From the NCBI RefSeq assembly GCF_000224145.3, contig NC_020177.2:2869649-2933648 (forward strand): a stretch of 64,000 nt of DNA. The letters run 5' to 3'. A model generated the notes under the pieces. It was not told where the DNA came from and did no database searches. It was given only the letters and a program-made list of their open reading frames with translations. The first letter of the stretch is position 1. Each line of letters opens with the position of its first letter. The translations under genes were made by a program, and so were the position numbers. This document shows positions 31,145 to 42,523 of this stretch, piece after piece. This stretch comes from Ciona intestinalis. Taxonomy: Eukaryota > Chordata > Ascidiacea > Phlebobranchia > Cionidae.

Positions 31145-34100
31145 TTATAAACCTGGTTGAATTTCTGATCTGTTTTTTTCCCACCACTCATCAAAGTGTA
31201 GTTTTTCGGCTTCAAGCTTTTCAGGATCTTTGCAAAACACTTGAAATTCGCAATCCTAGGACAAAATAACAAAGCTAATGAATGGGGAATTTAAAAGAAT
31301 GCAAAGCCTTTATATTTTATACTAACTTCTAAATTTGCAAAGAAATTTTTTTTTTTTAAATGTGTTTCTTAAAAATTATTTCCCACAAATTATTATTTAG
31401 TAGCAACAGTGCAATACAGGAATAGTTTTTAAATGATCACACAATGCTGATAAACCTAAGAATATGTTGGTGTACTAATTAAAATATACACAATTTTTAA
31501 TTGCAAAACAACAGGTGAACTCAAACAATTAAAAAAAATTCACTATAAGTTAAGATTATGTCATTTTCAAAACTATTTAAAAAAAAGAAAAAAATTATAA
31601 AAATAACCAAACACACCTGAAAAACATCTGGCAACAATTTAGAAACTTCCTCTTTTTTCATTTGAAATGGTTTATTAGATGTTTTTGAGTAAAACATAAA
31701 TGCTTCACAAGGGTTTTTTTCTTTCATTCCATAATCGTATCTTTTAACCTGATTTTTTTAACAATTTAAACATATTGTCACATTTCAATCACTAAACAGC
31801 AAAAAATATTGAACCAGTATTAGCATTGGGCATTGAACCTGGCATCCTTTGGCTATGATGCAACTCCAAGTCCTAACCTAACCATATATTCACTGTGCCA
31901 GACTATTTTTAAATGTCGAAGAAACAATTTTTTCAAACAATTTTTTTAATTTAAAAAAAAAAATTTTTTTAATTTAAAAGAAAAAAAAATTAACCCAAAA
32001 AGTAAGCCTAAAAAGTAAGACTTTTAAAAAAAAGTTGAGGGGAACAAAATTCATAACAAGACTACAACTGCAAGAGTTAAATTATTTTCAATTACTGACT
32101 TACATTTACATGGTGCCCGCGTTTTTCTTTGAATTCTTCTTTAATTTTCTTCTCATTTTCCTTTTGCTTCAGTACAAAAAGTTTATATTTAAATTAAATA
32201 TATATATATATATATATATTTAAAATACAAAAACATGTATATAAATTTAATAGTTCTATAAATGGTTTTTGCTATACCAAAACTAAAAACAGAGACAAAA
32301 ATACATAAAAATATTCTCAAAACATAAAGAACAAATATCTTACAAAATTTATAAAAAAAATATTAATTAATTATTTATAAAATAAATAATTATATTTACC
32401 TGTTTAGATGTGCCTGTGAGTTTCTTGGTCCCTATACACCGATAAAGGTTTCGTTTTTGAATTCTTTTTAAAATTTCCTTTGCTTTCTGCATGTCTGCAT
32501 GACAGTTATTTTTTGAATGCAAGATCTCATGAAAAACCTAATATGAAAATTTTGTTAAGACTTTTTTTAATTAATTCTTAAAACATTTTTTAAAGAAAAG
32601 TTTACAATTTTTTGGAAAATTAAAATTTAGGGGATTAAAAAAAATAGCAAATTTTAAAGGCCTTTAGTTGGATTCTGTATACTATAAAAAAAAAGAAAAT
32701 ACAAGTTAGTACTTGGTCTAAAATCTACATTATTATCTGAATAGCAGATTAAATGACAGCCTAAAATTGCCGTTTGCCACGAGTTTCAATTAGATGTAAC
32801 TTAGAATAGCCAAGAGTTGCCATAAAACTTACATGGTCTGTTAGCTTGATAAAAGCTGAAGGTTCGTTTACACATTCTGCTATTGTATATTCTTTCCCAT
32901 CTTTCCCACAGTATTTAACATGATCATTTGCTAATTCCATAGCATCACATATCCTAAAAAAAGAGAAAATTTAGAAAAAAAAATAAAAAAAATATTATTT
33001 TTTTATTAATTTTTTATTTTTTTTTATTAGGTTTTTGGTAGGTAAGAATTTGTAAGATATTAATGGTTAATGGTCTATAGAAGAACATAAAAATCCAATA
33101 TTAAGCCATTTCAAACATGCAACATTCATGCAGAATTAAAAAGACCATGCATAGTAGAACATAAGATACATAGAAAAGAAAATGATTTAAAATGCTATTT
33201 CTAAAAGACTGCAGTTATAGCAAGGATCTGGTGCTACGAAAATGTAACAGACAAAAATCAAGTCCGACCAATTTTAGTAATTGAGATTAGATTTCGGCTA
33301 AATGGCATTGTCAGTCTTTTATTCAAATGGAAATCTCAAATTTGTTGTTTCCTAGCACCAGTGTGTTGTCTGTTGTAAGAACTTCCAAGCCAGAATTCAT
33401 ACAAAACTGCATTACCATGAAAATAGTGTATAACATTATCATAGTATTGAAATTTATAATCAGATTTTTTTCCGGTCAAAATTTTTGACTAATGATCAAA
33501 GAATCAGAAATTATTTAACAAATTCAATCACAGAATTTCTAAGAATCTACAGAATCAAAATACAAATGTTATGTCATTAAATCGGCGATAACTTACATAG
33601 TTTCAGTTATTGTGCTCAAAGTGTGCTGATAAGCTTTGATATGCAGAAGGCTGCGTACATGGAATAACTCATACAAATTGTGGCGTTCCTAAATGAAAAT
33701 AAACACTTTGTTTGTTTTACACCAGTGGTTCCGGAACTGTGGTACGTCCACTACGAGTGGTACGCGAAGGTCCCCAAGGTGGTTTGTTAAAAACTCATTA
33801 AAAAAAGATCACAAATGATTTTTTAGTGATTGTCATAACCATTATTTTAAGTCACATTGATTACAAAGAGCGTGATATTTCATGCTGTATTCTCTACTAC
33901 AGTGGTTCCCAGCCTTTTTAAATAAATGCACTGTTTTACGCGCATACAAAGTATTTCTGCTAATCTATCTATACATGACTTTTGCGTTTGTGTTGTAAAT
34001 TCTCGCCGAAAATGTTTGTAAATAATCAGGCGACTTATTTATTTAACATTCACAAGCCTTTGGTATCGTATGTAAGTGGTACGAGAACGCTGCATGAACC

Positions 34101-37100
34101 AAAAAGTGGTTCTCGAGTAGATCAAGTTTGGGAACCACTGTTTTATAGAAAATAGAATGTGAAAACCCGATCCCAATAAAATAAAAAAATCAAAAAATAT
34201 GATTTTTTATTTTACTATTTAAGGGAATAGTGTGATATAAATTGGTTTTACCTCTTTTTGACCCTACTTACCCCATGGTTTATTAAAAATATACAACAAG
34301 AAAACTAAGAAACATAAAATCGATAACTGCTGTCAAGGACTTTACCAAAGAAAGGTCCAACTCTATTTGAAAAGAATGCGGGACAGGCAGACAATACCAT
34401 TATATAAACACACATATAATACACCCAAAATGTGTCATAAAAAATTTCACTGCCAAGTTGTTAACATATATAGGGATGCACATTACAGAATAATTAGGTT
34501 TTCTAGGATATCCTAGAATACTTTAATTCGAATCTAGAATTCCGAATCTAGAATTTCGAATCTTTTTATATTTATAGGAAAAAATAATTTTACATACAAA
34601 AGTCAGTTTATTGACCCTTTCATAACAGCCTTGTTGGATCATGAGCTGTAAAATGATCAAAAATTGTACTATTGGGTAGTTTTTGCGTCATGAAACATAT
34701 AGCAGGCTATGAAAAGACGTTACGAAACGTTTACTCTCGAAAGTCCCACAAACACAAAATTTTTTTTTTTCAAAATTAATAAATTTCAAAAATTGTTAAT
34801 ATAGTATATGAGATGACGTGTAATGACGTCATTAAACAGAATACCGAATCTCATGGATTCGAAATTCTGTAATGTGCATCCCTAAACATATATAGTGACA
34901 TTTTCAAAATAAGGTGCCATTTTTAATGAATTTGGTTGCCAGAGCTTTAACTATAGTAAATCCAGTGGTGCACCCAGGAAGGCTAGGGCGTCGCAGGACC
35001 TCTTTAACCCCCCCCCTTCATTTAAAATTTTCCCGCATTTTATTTTTTTCTGACTGCGTCGGAGCACACACCAGTGAGAAATGATAGCATGACACTGATA
35101 AAACACCATACATGCAGGATGCAGCATAACCAATATCCATGTCAAACACACATTCCATTAATAAAACGCCCAGACTCACATGGTTTCCACAGAGGTTTTG
35201 GTTTTGTGTTGATAAGCAGACAGATGCAGCTTAGATCGTATATGAAACAACTCATACAAGTTTGAAGCTTCCTAAAAATATTAGGGAGCCTATAGCAGTG
35301 GTTCTCAACCGGCGGTCCGCATGCCGGTCCCTGTCAACTTTTCTGTCGGTCCGCCAAATATATTACAATCTTATATCTCAATTGCAAAATGCAAGATGTT
35401 GAAGTCATTGATTAAAGAAATAAAACATGAAACTGATTTAGAACTTTGTTAGTTTCGTAATTTGCGAAACTGTGACCAACATAGAGTTCATGGTCTACTT
35501 GACTCTACTTTTTTAAAGGTTCACTTGTCCGCAAAATTGTTTCAAAATTTCACCGGTTAGCACGCAAAAAGGTTGAGAAACACTGGCCCATACCCCAATA
35601 GCACGCGAAAGAAAAAAAAACTGCAGCCCAATTTAAGTGATAAGCAGCAGCAGACGTCAATGCTTAACTTTTGAGGTCAAAGTACCCATAATAGGCTATT
35701 AAATTGTTTAAGCATTTATACTAAGGACGTTTATTTTCGGGGTATAAACGCATACCTTGCATACCCATGTTAGGCGCCTACTGCAGCAGAGAAAATCCAA
35801 ATTATTGGGGCTCTAAAACCAATTTATATCACTTCTTTCACCACAACTAAAATAAACAATTTCGGAATACATATTATCAAATATGTTGTAGCAAATTACT
35901 TTTGATAATGGTGTAGTAAATTTTTGTAATTAGAAAGCAAATTGGCAAGTAATAGAACAAATGTACGATACCTTATCTCTGACGCATATTTGAGGTACAC
36001 CGTCCACTTCAAGGACTTTTAAATGGTGCATGAAACGTATATGGTCGAAACTGTTTTTTAAGCCCAGGTGGTGGCAGTCACGAGCCAGGTAGTCCCATTT
36101 GTCGACATCTACTTTGTTTATTTCATTTGAGACAATCTAAAAATTGTAGAACTTGGTAAAGAATTGATTTTTACTTAAAACACACACGAATAAGATTGCT
36201 ATATTTTGACAAAAAATGAAGAAAACTGACTGCCAAAGATGCAACGAACTTTAAAATATATAGGCTATAAACATAAAATGGTAGCAAAATTTGGCAATTA
36301 GGAAATACTGTGTGTTTTTTAGAACAGTGAGTGCAGCACATACCTGATAAAGAAAATGCTTCTTCTTATCTTTTCCCACATATTCCTGAAATGCATTGCA
36401 TTTTATCAATTACACAACAATTCACAAAATAAATAAAGCTTTAGAAATGAAAACAAGCATCAAATTAATTTCGTAGCCATAAAAATTATGAATAGCCTGC
36501 CAGTTTTACTAAAACATACGAATTAAAAATTATTAAAATAAGGAATGAAACTAACTGCTACCACCAATTTGCCTGTTTAATAACTTACCTCCAACGCAGT
36601 TAATTGATTTTAGAAAAAATATTTCCCTAAAAATATTTTTTCAACCGAGCTACAAGGTTCTTGACAAGACCTTACCCATACAGAGCAAAAACATATATAT
36701 ATAAATAGTTATACCTTTCCAGAGGGTCCTGTTATCATCTCAGTGATGAATTGAAAATCTGATCCCGTGACGTCTGGTCGAATATCAAGTCCATATCTGT
36801 TAGCTTCTTTTTGAAGGTCGTTATCATTTATCATGTAGCGAAGCATATCACGTGACCCAACCTCATGCTGTTTCATATGAAAAGGTATAAGAAAATGTCA
36901 TACCATTTTATTCTAACAGAATGGTTTAAAATTATTACCAATTGTGTTTTGAAGATACTATAGCTGTTTTTTTTACCTCGTAAAAACAAATTAATTTATG
37001 TGGAAAAAGTTTACATTGTGAACTTCACAATATATGTGTATTAAATATTAAATAGCATCGGTCAAACTACTTGAAATGCTAAATAGGCATTGACAGTTTG

Positions 37101-39614
37101 CAAAACCATGTGAAATAAATCTTACCTATTAGTATGTTTATTGATTAATGCAGTGCAGAAATTCACTGCCCAGCCCAGGTTTGACACCTATGGCAATTTC
37201 GAAACATTTGATAAAATGTTGTAAAAAATATAAAGGTAAAAATAATGATATGTTAGTACAGTAACTTACAGTCCACTCTGGATCATTTGATTTTCGAAAT
37301 AATGGCAGAAATTTCAAATCGAACATATGAGAGAACGGTCCATGGCCTTTATTGAAAAAAACAATGTAAATATGAATAAGTGATAAGGCAGTTTTATAAT
37401 CATATTACGAAATTGAGCAAGTACTTTGAATACATAATATTAAAATGCCAACAATTGTTAATCATTAGAGCAATTACATAGCAAATATTATTAAGAACTA
37501 GAGGATTTTGCGCCATAAATAACCCAATTAAGCTCGCTAGTTAAACAGAATTAGATAAATTAGCCTATAAAGCAAACATCACAAATCATAATCGCCAGGT
37601 GTAAATCAACAGTAGCCAGGCAACCAGATGGTGCAAACAGCACTTTTAATGGAACCAGTAGCGCAACTAGGGGGGTTTCGTTATGCCTCCACTTTTTAAA
37701 AGAAAATTTTTTTTAATTAAACTCCCATATTTTTTTAAAATTGTAACCCCTCCTTATTTTTCTGGCTCCGCCACTGAAAAGTTATTATACAACCAAGACC
37801 TACCAAGGTCATGGCAGAGGCCTGCGATTTGCACACACAAAACATCCTTGTCGTCTATATTCAGATCACTTTGTTTTCTCTTTAAAAGTTTAACCAGTTC
37901 TCCAGCAAGATGACAAGTGCTAAAAATAAAAACATATATATATAATGTTGTGTTGCATAATTTACTAAACGTAATTACGTATTTATATATATATATAAAT
38001 AAATGGGCGTCAAAACTCAGGGTGTTTCCACCCCAAAAGCCTAATCCGGGGTGTCGAAATAGGTCTGGTCACTCTAGTTTTTCTTAAACAATGTTCCAAA
38101 ATGCACTAAAAGATAGCATCAAATACAACAAAAACACTAAAAAATAAATTAAAAACTAATTTTTAGGGTTAAGCAGGGCATTAAAAAAACATCAAAAATA
38201 AAGGTCTTTGGCTTTGGTGCAAATACTTGAATTTTATATGTAAAATTTAAGTATAAAACTACCAATCTATGTTGTTTACATTGCAATTATCTTCTCAGAC
38301 ACAGCATTTAAAGAACACATTATAATAATTAGTGCATTATTCAGACAATTTAAATGACTGTTGTAGGCGTTTTAACTAACATATTAACTATTATTATAAT
38401 TTACCCCTATAGCCATAGAGCACAAAACTAAAATGGTTATAAAAACATCATTTTAAACTGATCCAGGCTATACATTAAAGAATGAAGGTAACCCACTTAT
38501 CATCGCGTTACAGGGCACTGACAGTCGTTATAACACGGTGTTCTGTTTCACACGTTTCCTGGCGCTTACAAATTACAGTAGTTACCACATATGGAACTTG
38601 GAACTTTTTTAATCGGCTGCATTGACGCCCACATACGAAGAGGCAGGAAACGAGCGGACAATTTGGAGCAATTTTCACTATTTTAAATTTCTATACATAG
38701 TTTCATCATACCCCTAATACCACACTAGAACTAACAATTCTAATAAAAACCAGTTAGTGGTAACATCTTTAGCGCACTGTATTTATGCCTGAATGCAAAA
38801 AATGTTTTGATTAAAACACTGTAACACCCCATGGCTTTACAGTTTTAGTTTCAGAAATATTAGAACTGATATTGGTGGTACATTGTTTCATAGGCATGCG
38901 GTCGACCTATACCGGCCTTTCCAAATTTTATACCGAACGGCGCCAAGATATTTTGCGTCGAAAGCCCCAACAAATACGCTTAAAAATTTTTCACTTAAAT
39001 TTGTAAAAAAAATTCTTCCAACTTTTTAATGCCATTAATATAATACTGATTACATTAAAATAAATTTTCTTACCCAATGCAGTGTTCAAATCTGTTGTGA
39101 GAAGCTCCAGGGTATACAAAGTAATTCCCACCCAACTGCTTTATGTTTCGCAGCCGTTGGAACTGAGGTGTGTCAATAAATTTGACCAGCAATGGGTGTA
39201 ATTTAATGTGACCATGAATTGGGTCATTAAAGACCTGCAAAAAATACACGTTATAAACTAAGTAAAAGACAGGGGAATATTATTAATTTTTAAATTTTTA
39301 TTTGTTAAAAGTTACCAAAACTTTTTTTTTTGTTACCAAAACTTTCACATTCTTAGAAATATATAACATATATTGGTAATATGTAACACATGTATATATC
39401 GTTAGTAATAATACATACCCCTATAGTAGTTAAGACAAATGGTATTACTTCGTAGCAGCCTATTCAAAAATGCAACACAATGGTCTATGACTATTTTAAA
39501 CGTTTAAAATTAAATACGTAATAAATTATGTTACTATAGCATTACTGACACAGTCTTTATCAATATATACCGTCTCACCTTACTCTGTGCTTCAATCTCT
39601 TCTGGCGATGGCAT
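31145..39614 (-). CDS. SAMHD1: SAMHD1-type dNTP triphosphohydrolase without SAM domain
   Basis: Minus-strand exons: 39579-39614, 39074-39234, 37804-37919, 37270-37346, 36715-36867, 36344-36385, 35972-36136, 33597-33688 (or the alternative 35180-35271), 32833-32953, 32400-32537, 32104-32166, 31617-31749, 31145-31255; about 467 residues. The first exon codes only [12 protein letters not shown], then the HD domain starts at VFNDPIHGH. Metal and catalytic residues are present: H in FEHCIG, HD in LCHDLGHG, H in WTHEVGS, D in VDKWDY. It should hydrolyse dNTPs to deoxynucleoside and triphosphate as an allosterically driven tetramer, limiting the dNTP pool. Vertebrate SAMHD1 has an N-terminal SAM domain; none is found here. 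The join 32104/31749 is off by phase: the strong donor after 32104 is phase 0, while the next exon needs two bases. A weaker donor after 32100 with an acceptor at 31741 would restore frame. Confidence 0.93.
33227..33362. repeat. Short terminal-inverted-repeat element (CTGGTGCTA ends)
   Basis: CTGGTGCTACGAAAATGTAAC at the left and TTTCCTAGCACCAG at the right. A second, right-truncated copy occurs at about 46850-46975 in the HNF1 gene. No TSD is evident. SAMHD1 intron. Confidence 0.65.
33723..34140. mobile_element. hAT-type non-autonomous element
   Basis: CAGTGGTTCCGGAACTGTGG at the left and TTTGGGAACCACTG at the right, flanked by TTTTACAC/TTTTATAG, which fits a decayed 8-bp duplication. An internal second left end at 33900 (CAGTGGTTCCCAGCC) suggests one copy within another. 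It lies in the intron between the two alternative SAMHD1 exons. Confidence 0.75.
34471..34884. mobile_element. hAT-like MITE with perfect 8-bp target duplication
   Basis: Terminal inverted repeats TAGGGATGCACATTACAGAA and complement, flanked by exact AACATATA on both sides. Interior AT-rich with CTAGGATATCCTAG. It lies between the two alternative SAMHD1 exons. Confidence 0.9.
35180..35271 (-). CDS. SAMHD1: Alternative (mutually exclusive) SAMHD1 exon
   Basis: A 92-nt open segment with acceptor TTTTTAG and donor AT|GTGAGT, in the same phase (0 in, 2 out) and of the same length as the exon at 33597-33688. It codes 31 residues (with the last codon completed by the next exon), 20 identical to the other copy: NLYELFH, AYQH and ETM are shared. 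By alignment to human SAMHD1 the residues equivalent to N358, H364, R366, H370, Y374, Q375 and H376 are kept in both. Position 372 is Lys in the 33597 exon and Ser here; position 377 is Thr there and Lys here. Inclusion of both exons would shift the frame. Retained reading frame and splice sites despite clear divergence point to a used exon rather than a decayed copy. Confidence 0.8.
35296..35585. mobile_element. hAT-type non-autonomous element
   Basis: CAGTGGTTCTCAACCGGCGG to GGTTGAGAAACACTG; flanks GCCTATAG/GCCCATAC are a likely decayed 8-bp duplication. It ends 25 bp upstream of the acceptor of the alternative SAMHD1 exon. Confidence 0.8.
37657..37776. mobile_element. Short TIR element, diverged
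   Basis: CAGTAGCGCAACTAGG at the left and CTGGCTCCGCCACTG at the right, an imperfect inverted repeat of the CAGTGGCGGA type; 28 bp from SAMHD1 exon 37804. Confidence 0.55.
38480..38690 (-). repeat. SINE remnant
   Basis: CAGTCGTTATAACACGGTGTTC and CCACATATGGAAC recognisable; SAMHD1 intron. Confidence 0.6.
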
Positions 39615-39879
39615 TTCAGAACCTAGGTTCGACACAACAAAACCACAATACTTCGCTTTTTAGCGAGACGACCACACAAGGCAAATTTTGTCGGTGAATG
39701 AATTCGAAAAACCCGGGGTTGCGGAATTTAAAGCACTATATATATGATATCTATGATTTAAAGAGGGAATTTTTATTACGTCATAAATATCTAAACATGT
39801 TTGAATATCTATGATTGTTACAGTTGTTGTATAGGATTGTTAACGGGACGTGTTTAACAGGTTTTCGTTATCATTTGTC

Positions 39880-40205
39880 CGGCGCTGTAGCACAGTTGGT
39901 TAGCGCGCCTGCCTCCAACCCAGATGTAATGGGTTCAAGGCTCATCGCTGCTACTACTATTGTGGGCGCATGTTTCCTTGGAAAAGACACTTACGGCAAA
40001 TGCTCAAACCCAGTGGTCACTAATGGATTGTCCAAAATATCCGCCGTACATAAAAATAAAAAAGCCAAAAATAATAACCCACAATTAAAGTAACGCACAT
40101 GGTAACTCGTATGCTGGTACGAGGTGTATGCAACAAAACGATGTGTTATAACGACTGTCTTTTTCCGGCCACGCGAGAATAAAGTAAGTTTCATTCCTTT
40201 ATTCA
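39880..40205 (+). repeat. Full-length SINE
   Basis: Cleanest tRNA-like head in the window: GGCGCTGTAGCACAGTTGG, TTAGCGCGCCTGCC, GGGTTCAAGGCTC, then the standard body and CACGCGAGAATAAAG end. It lies 270 bp upstream of the SAMHD1 start. Confidence 0.9.
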
Positions 40206-40479
40206 TGTTTTAACAAAAAATCCCGTTAGGTTTAGACGCCCTAGTTTCACGGCCTACCGCTAGAGCTATACCTCAATCGATAAAACGCTGTAAACAGACT
40301 GCAATGAAAACAGCAGTACATGCATAAAACTTGGTCTAAAAGCAACACCAAAAACCCAAATATAGCTGTTCATAGTGTCAAGCCAGAGAGAGAACTGCCC
40401 TGATTTCTAGGAGTTTTTATACTTTATTTAAAACGGGTTGTTGTTTTTTACAAACCGTTTCCATCAAGGTAGCTATGGA

Positions 40480-41220
40480 AACTTGAATGAATGAATAAAA
40501 CTTGTTAACCACACCTGGCGGGCCAACGACAGTTGTTATCACACGGGTTTACTGTTTCAATGTTTTCTTTGTTTTGTGTTTCTTTAGCTTAAACCGTTGC
40601 CGTCATATAAAAATAGTCCTTATATGAAAATGAATGTAGCTTGCTTTATACTTACGTCACAGGAAGATAACAGTCTTTATAACACGGGTGTTTTGTGCAA
40701 TGTTTTCTTTGTTTGATGTTTTTTTAAAGTAAACCGTTGCCGTCAGGTAACTATGCAAATTTGAACGAATAAATATGAAACTTGTTTATCGTCGCCTGGC
40801 GGGACCACGATAGTCGTTATATAAAAAAAATCTAACTTGATTTATTCTCGCGTGGCAGGAAACAGCAGTCTTTATAACACAGGTGTTGCGTTTTACACAT
40901 CTAGTGCCCATTACTTGTTAGTTGCCAGCACGTATGTAACTTTGCGAGTAATTCTGCATTTAAAAAAAATAGCTGTACCCGGAGTGCCACCTTACGACTT
41001 AACACCGTAGGCCCACTTTGTGGTTGTGATTTTTTCGGATGGCTGACAAACTTCTCAACCAATTAGTGACCACTGATTTCAAGCAATTGCCGTTAACTGT
41101 CTTGTCCAAAGTCATTAACACCCACAACGGTTGCAACGAAGAGCGATGAATCTATAACATATTATAAGGTTAGAGGCAGGCACGCCAATTTGCTCCTCTA
41201 AACACCTACGCGCAAATAGC
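40480..41220 (-). repeat. Cluster of reversed SINE pieces
   Basis: At least three overlapping remnants: 40480-40560, 40625-40800 (with a repeated TGTTTTCTTTGTTT/AAACCGTTGCCGTCA unit) and 40830-41220. Spacer between SAMHD1 and HNF1; no exon seen. Confidence 0.7.
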
Positions 41221-41499
41221 ATGAATGGTGCGAACAGAGCTAACACGATTTAGGGAGCATACATAAAAAGTAAGAATAAGTGCGAACAGTTCGAGCTGTA
41301 GTTGGTGTTTTGAAACTTTTTAATTTTCAACTAACTTTTTTCAACTTTCAACTAAAATTATTTGACAAACGAAACATGAATAAAACGAACATGCGGTAAG
41401 CAACATAAGTGTAAAAAATAGTTTACAATTAGAAAGTTTTCATCCGCTTCCTGTTTTATTAGATTAACGCCTGTCTTTTTGACCATGCTTTTCCCAAAA

Positions 41500-42057
41500 G
41501 GCCTTGTTCTTGCTACCATTGTGGGCGTATGTTTTCTTGGGTATATAAATGAATGAATAAAATTTATTTCGTCTCTTCGGTCACGATAACAAAGAACACG
41601 AGAGTTAACAAAAACGAAAAGACTGGTGGTAGTTACGGTAAAACAACAGTTGTTAAAACACGCTTATTGATAAAAAAGAAAAAAACAACGTAAGGGTAAC
41701 ACATCTAACAGCAATTGCTCACGTCAAGTGGTCACTAATGGGTTATATAAGTTGATAAAGCCATACCACAAAACAAAATAAACCTATACCTGAATAACCA
41801 ACATCCGACCACACTGTTATAGCTCTCATTTATCGTAATGGTAAAGTGCACGAATTGATACTACGTGACCCGGAACGAGAAGTGCTTACTTGTTTTTTTG
41901 ACATAAGCAAACGAGATCCACGGATATCAAAACATGTTATTACTAAATTATTAAACTTCATCCTCACGACTTCCATAGTCCGTTGTTAATTGTTTAAAAC
42001 ACGATCAGGACATTTGGATATTCTGTGCTAAAGGTGTCCCATCTTTCCCCACCCTAT
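41500..42057. repeat. SINE pieces and half a MITE
   Basis: 41505-41790 has scattered SINE blocks (CTACCATTGTGGGCG, CAAGTGGTCACTAATGGG). 41930-42057 is the right half of a subfamily A MITE ending CTTTCCCCACCCTA. Confidence 0.65.
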
Positions 42058-42523
42058 GTCTAGATTCTAGACCAAACGATACTTGATAAAAATAGTAATT
42101 TTTGTTAGTTTTACACAATAAATATTTTTTCGCTGTACTTCATTCTGAATTCGTACAGAAATTAAATTTTATTTAGCGAACTGCTCATAACATCAGACGG
42201 ATGCTTCGCAAACCAGTGTAGAATAGGCACAGTAACACGGAGATGGAGTACAGCGAGAAATTAGCACAGAGAAAAATATTAGTACTCACTTTTAAAGACA
42301 GGGCACAAAATTAAAAAAATAGTACATATTTGTATAAGCACAATGAAGAATTAGAATTAGCAGAGGTAGATTGCAACATCGCTGGCTAATTAATAATGAT
42401 TCGGATTCAAAAGTGAAGCAATGATTGAAAACGGTTTAACACTAAAAGCTCGATTAAAATATTGAAGAAAATTAAAAGTTGATTTGGTGAAAATGGAAAC
42501 AGCGATTTTTTCTCTTCAGCAAC

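Noticed and set aside
39880-39955. tRNA gene-like head with A and B boxes
   Set aside because: It continues into the SINE body seen in more than 15 other copies and lacks a foldable acceptor stem; it is a SINE promoter, not a tRNA gene. The same holds at 21360 and 28745.
41800-41900. Possible extra 3' HNF1 exon or separate small gene
   Set aside because: The terminal exon 42524-42564 already gives an in-phase stop, and this stretch has no splice-flanked open frame.
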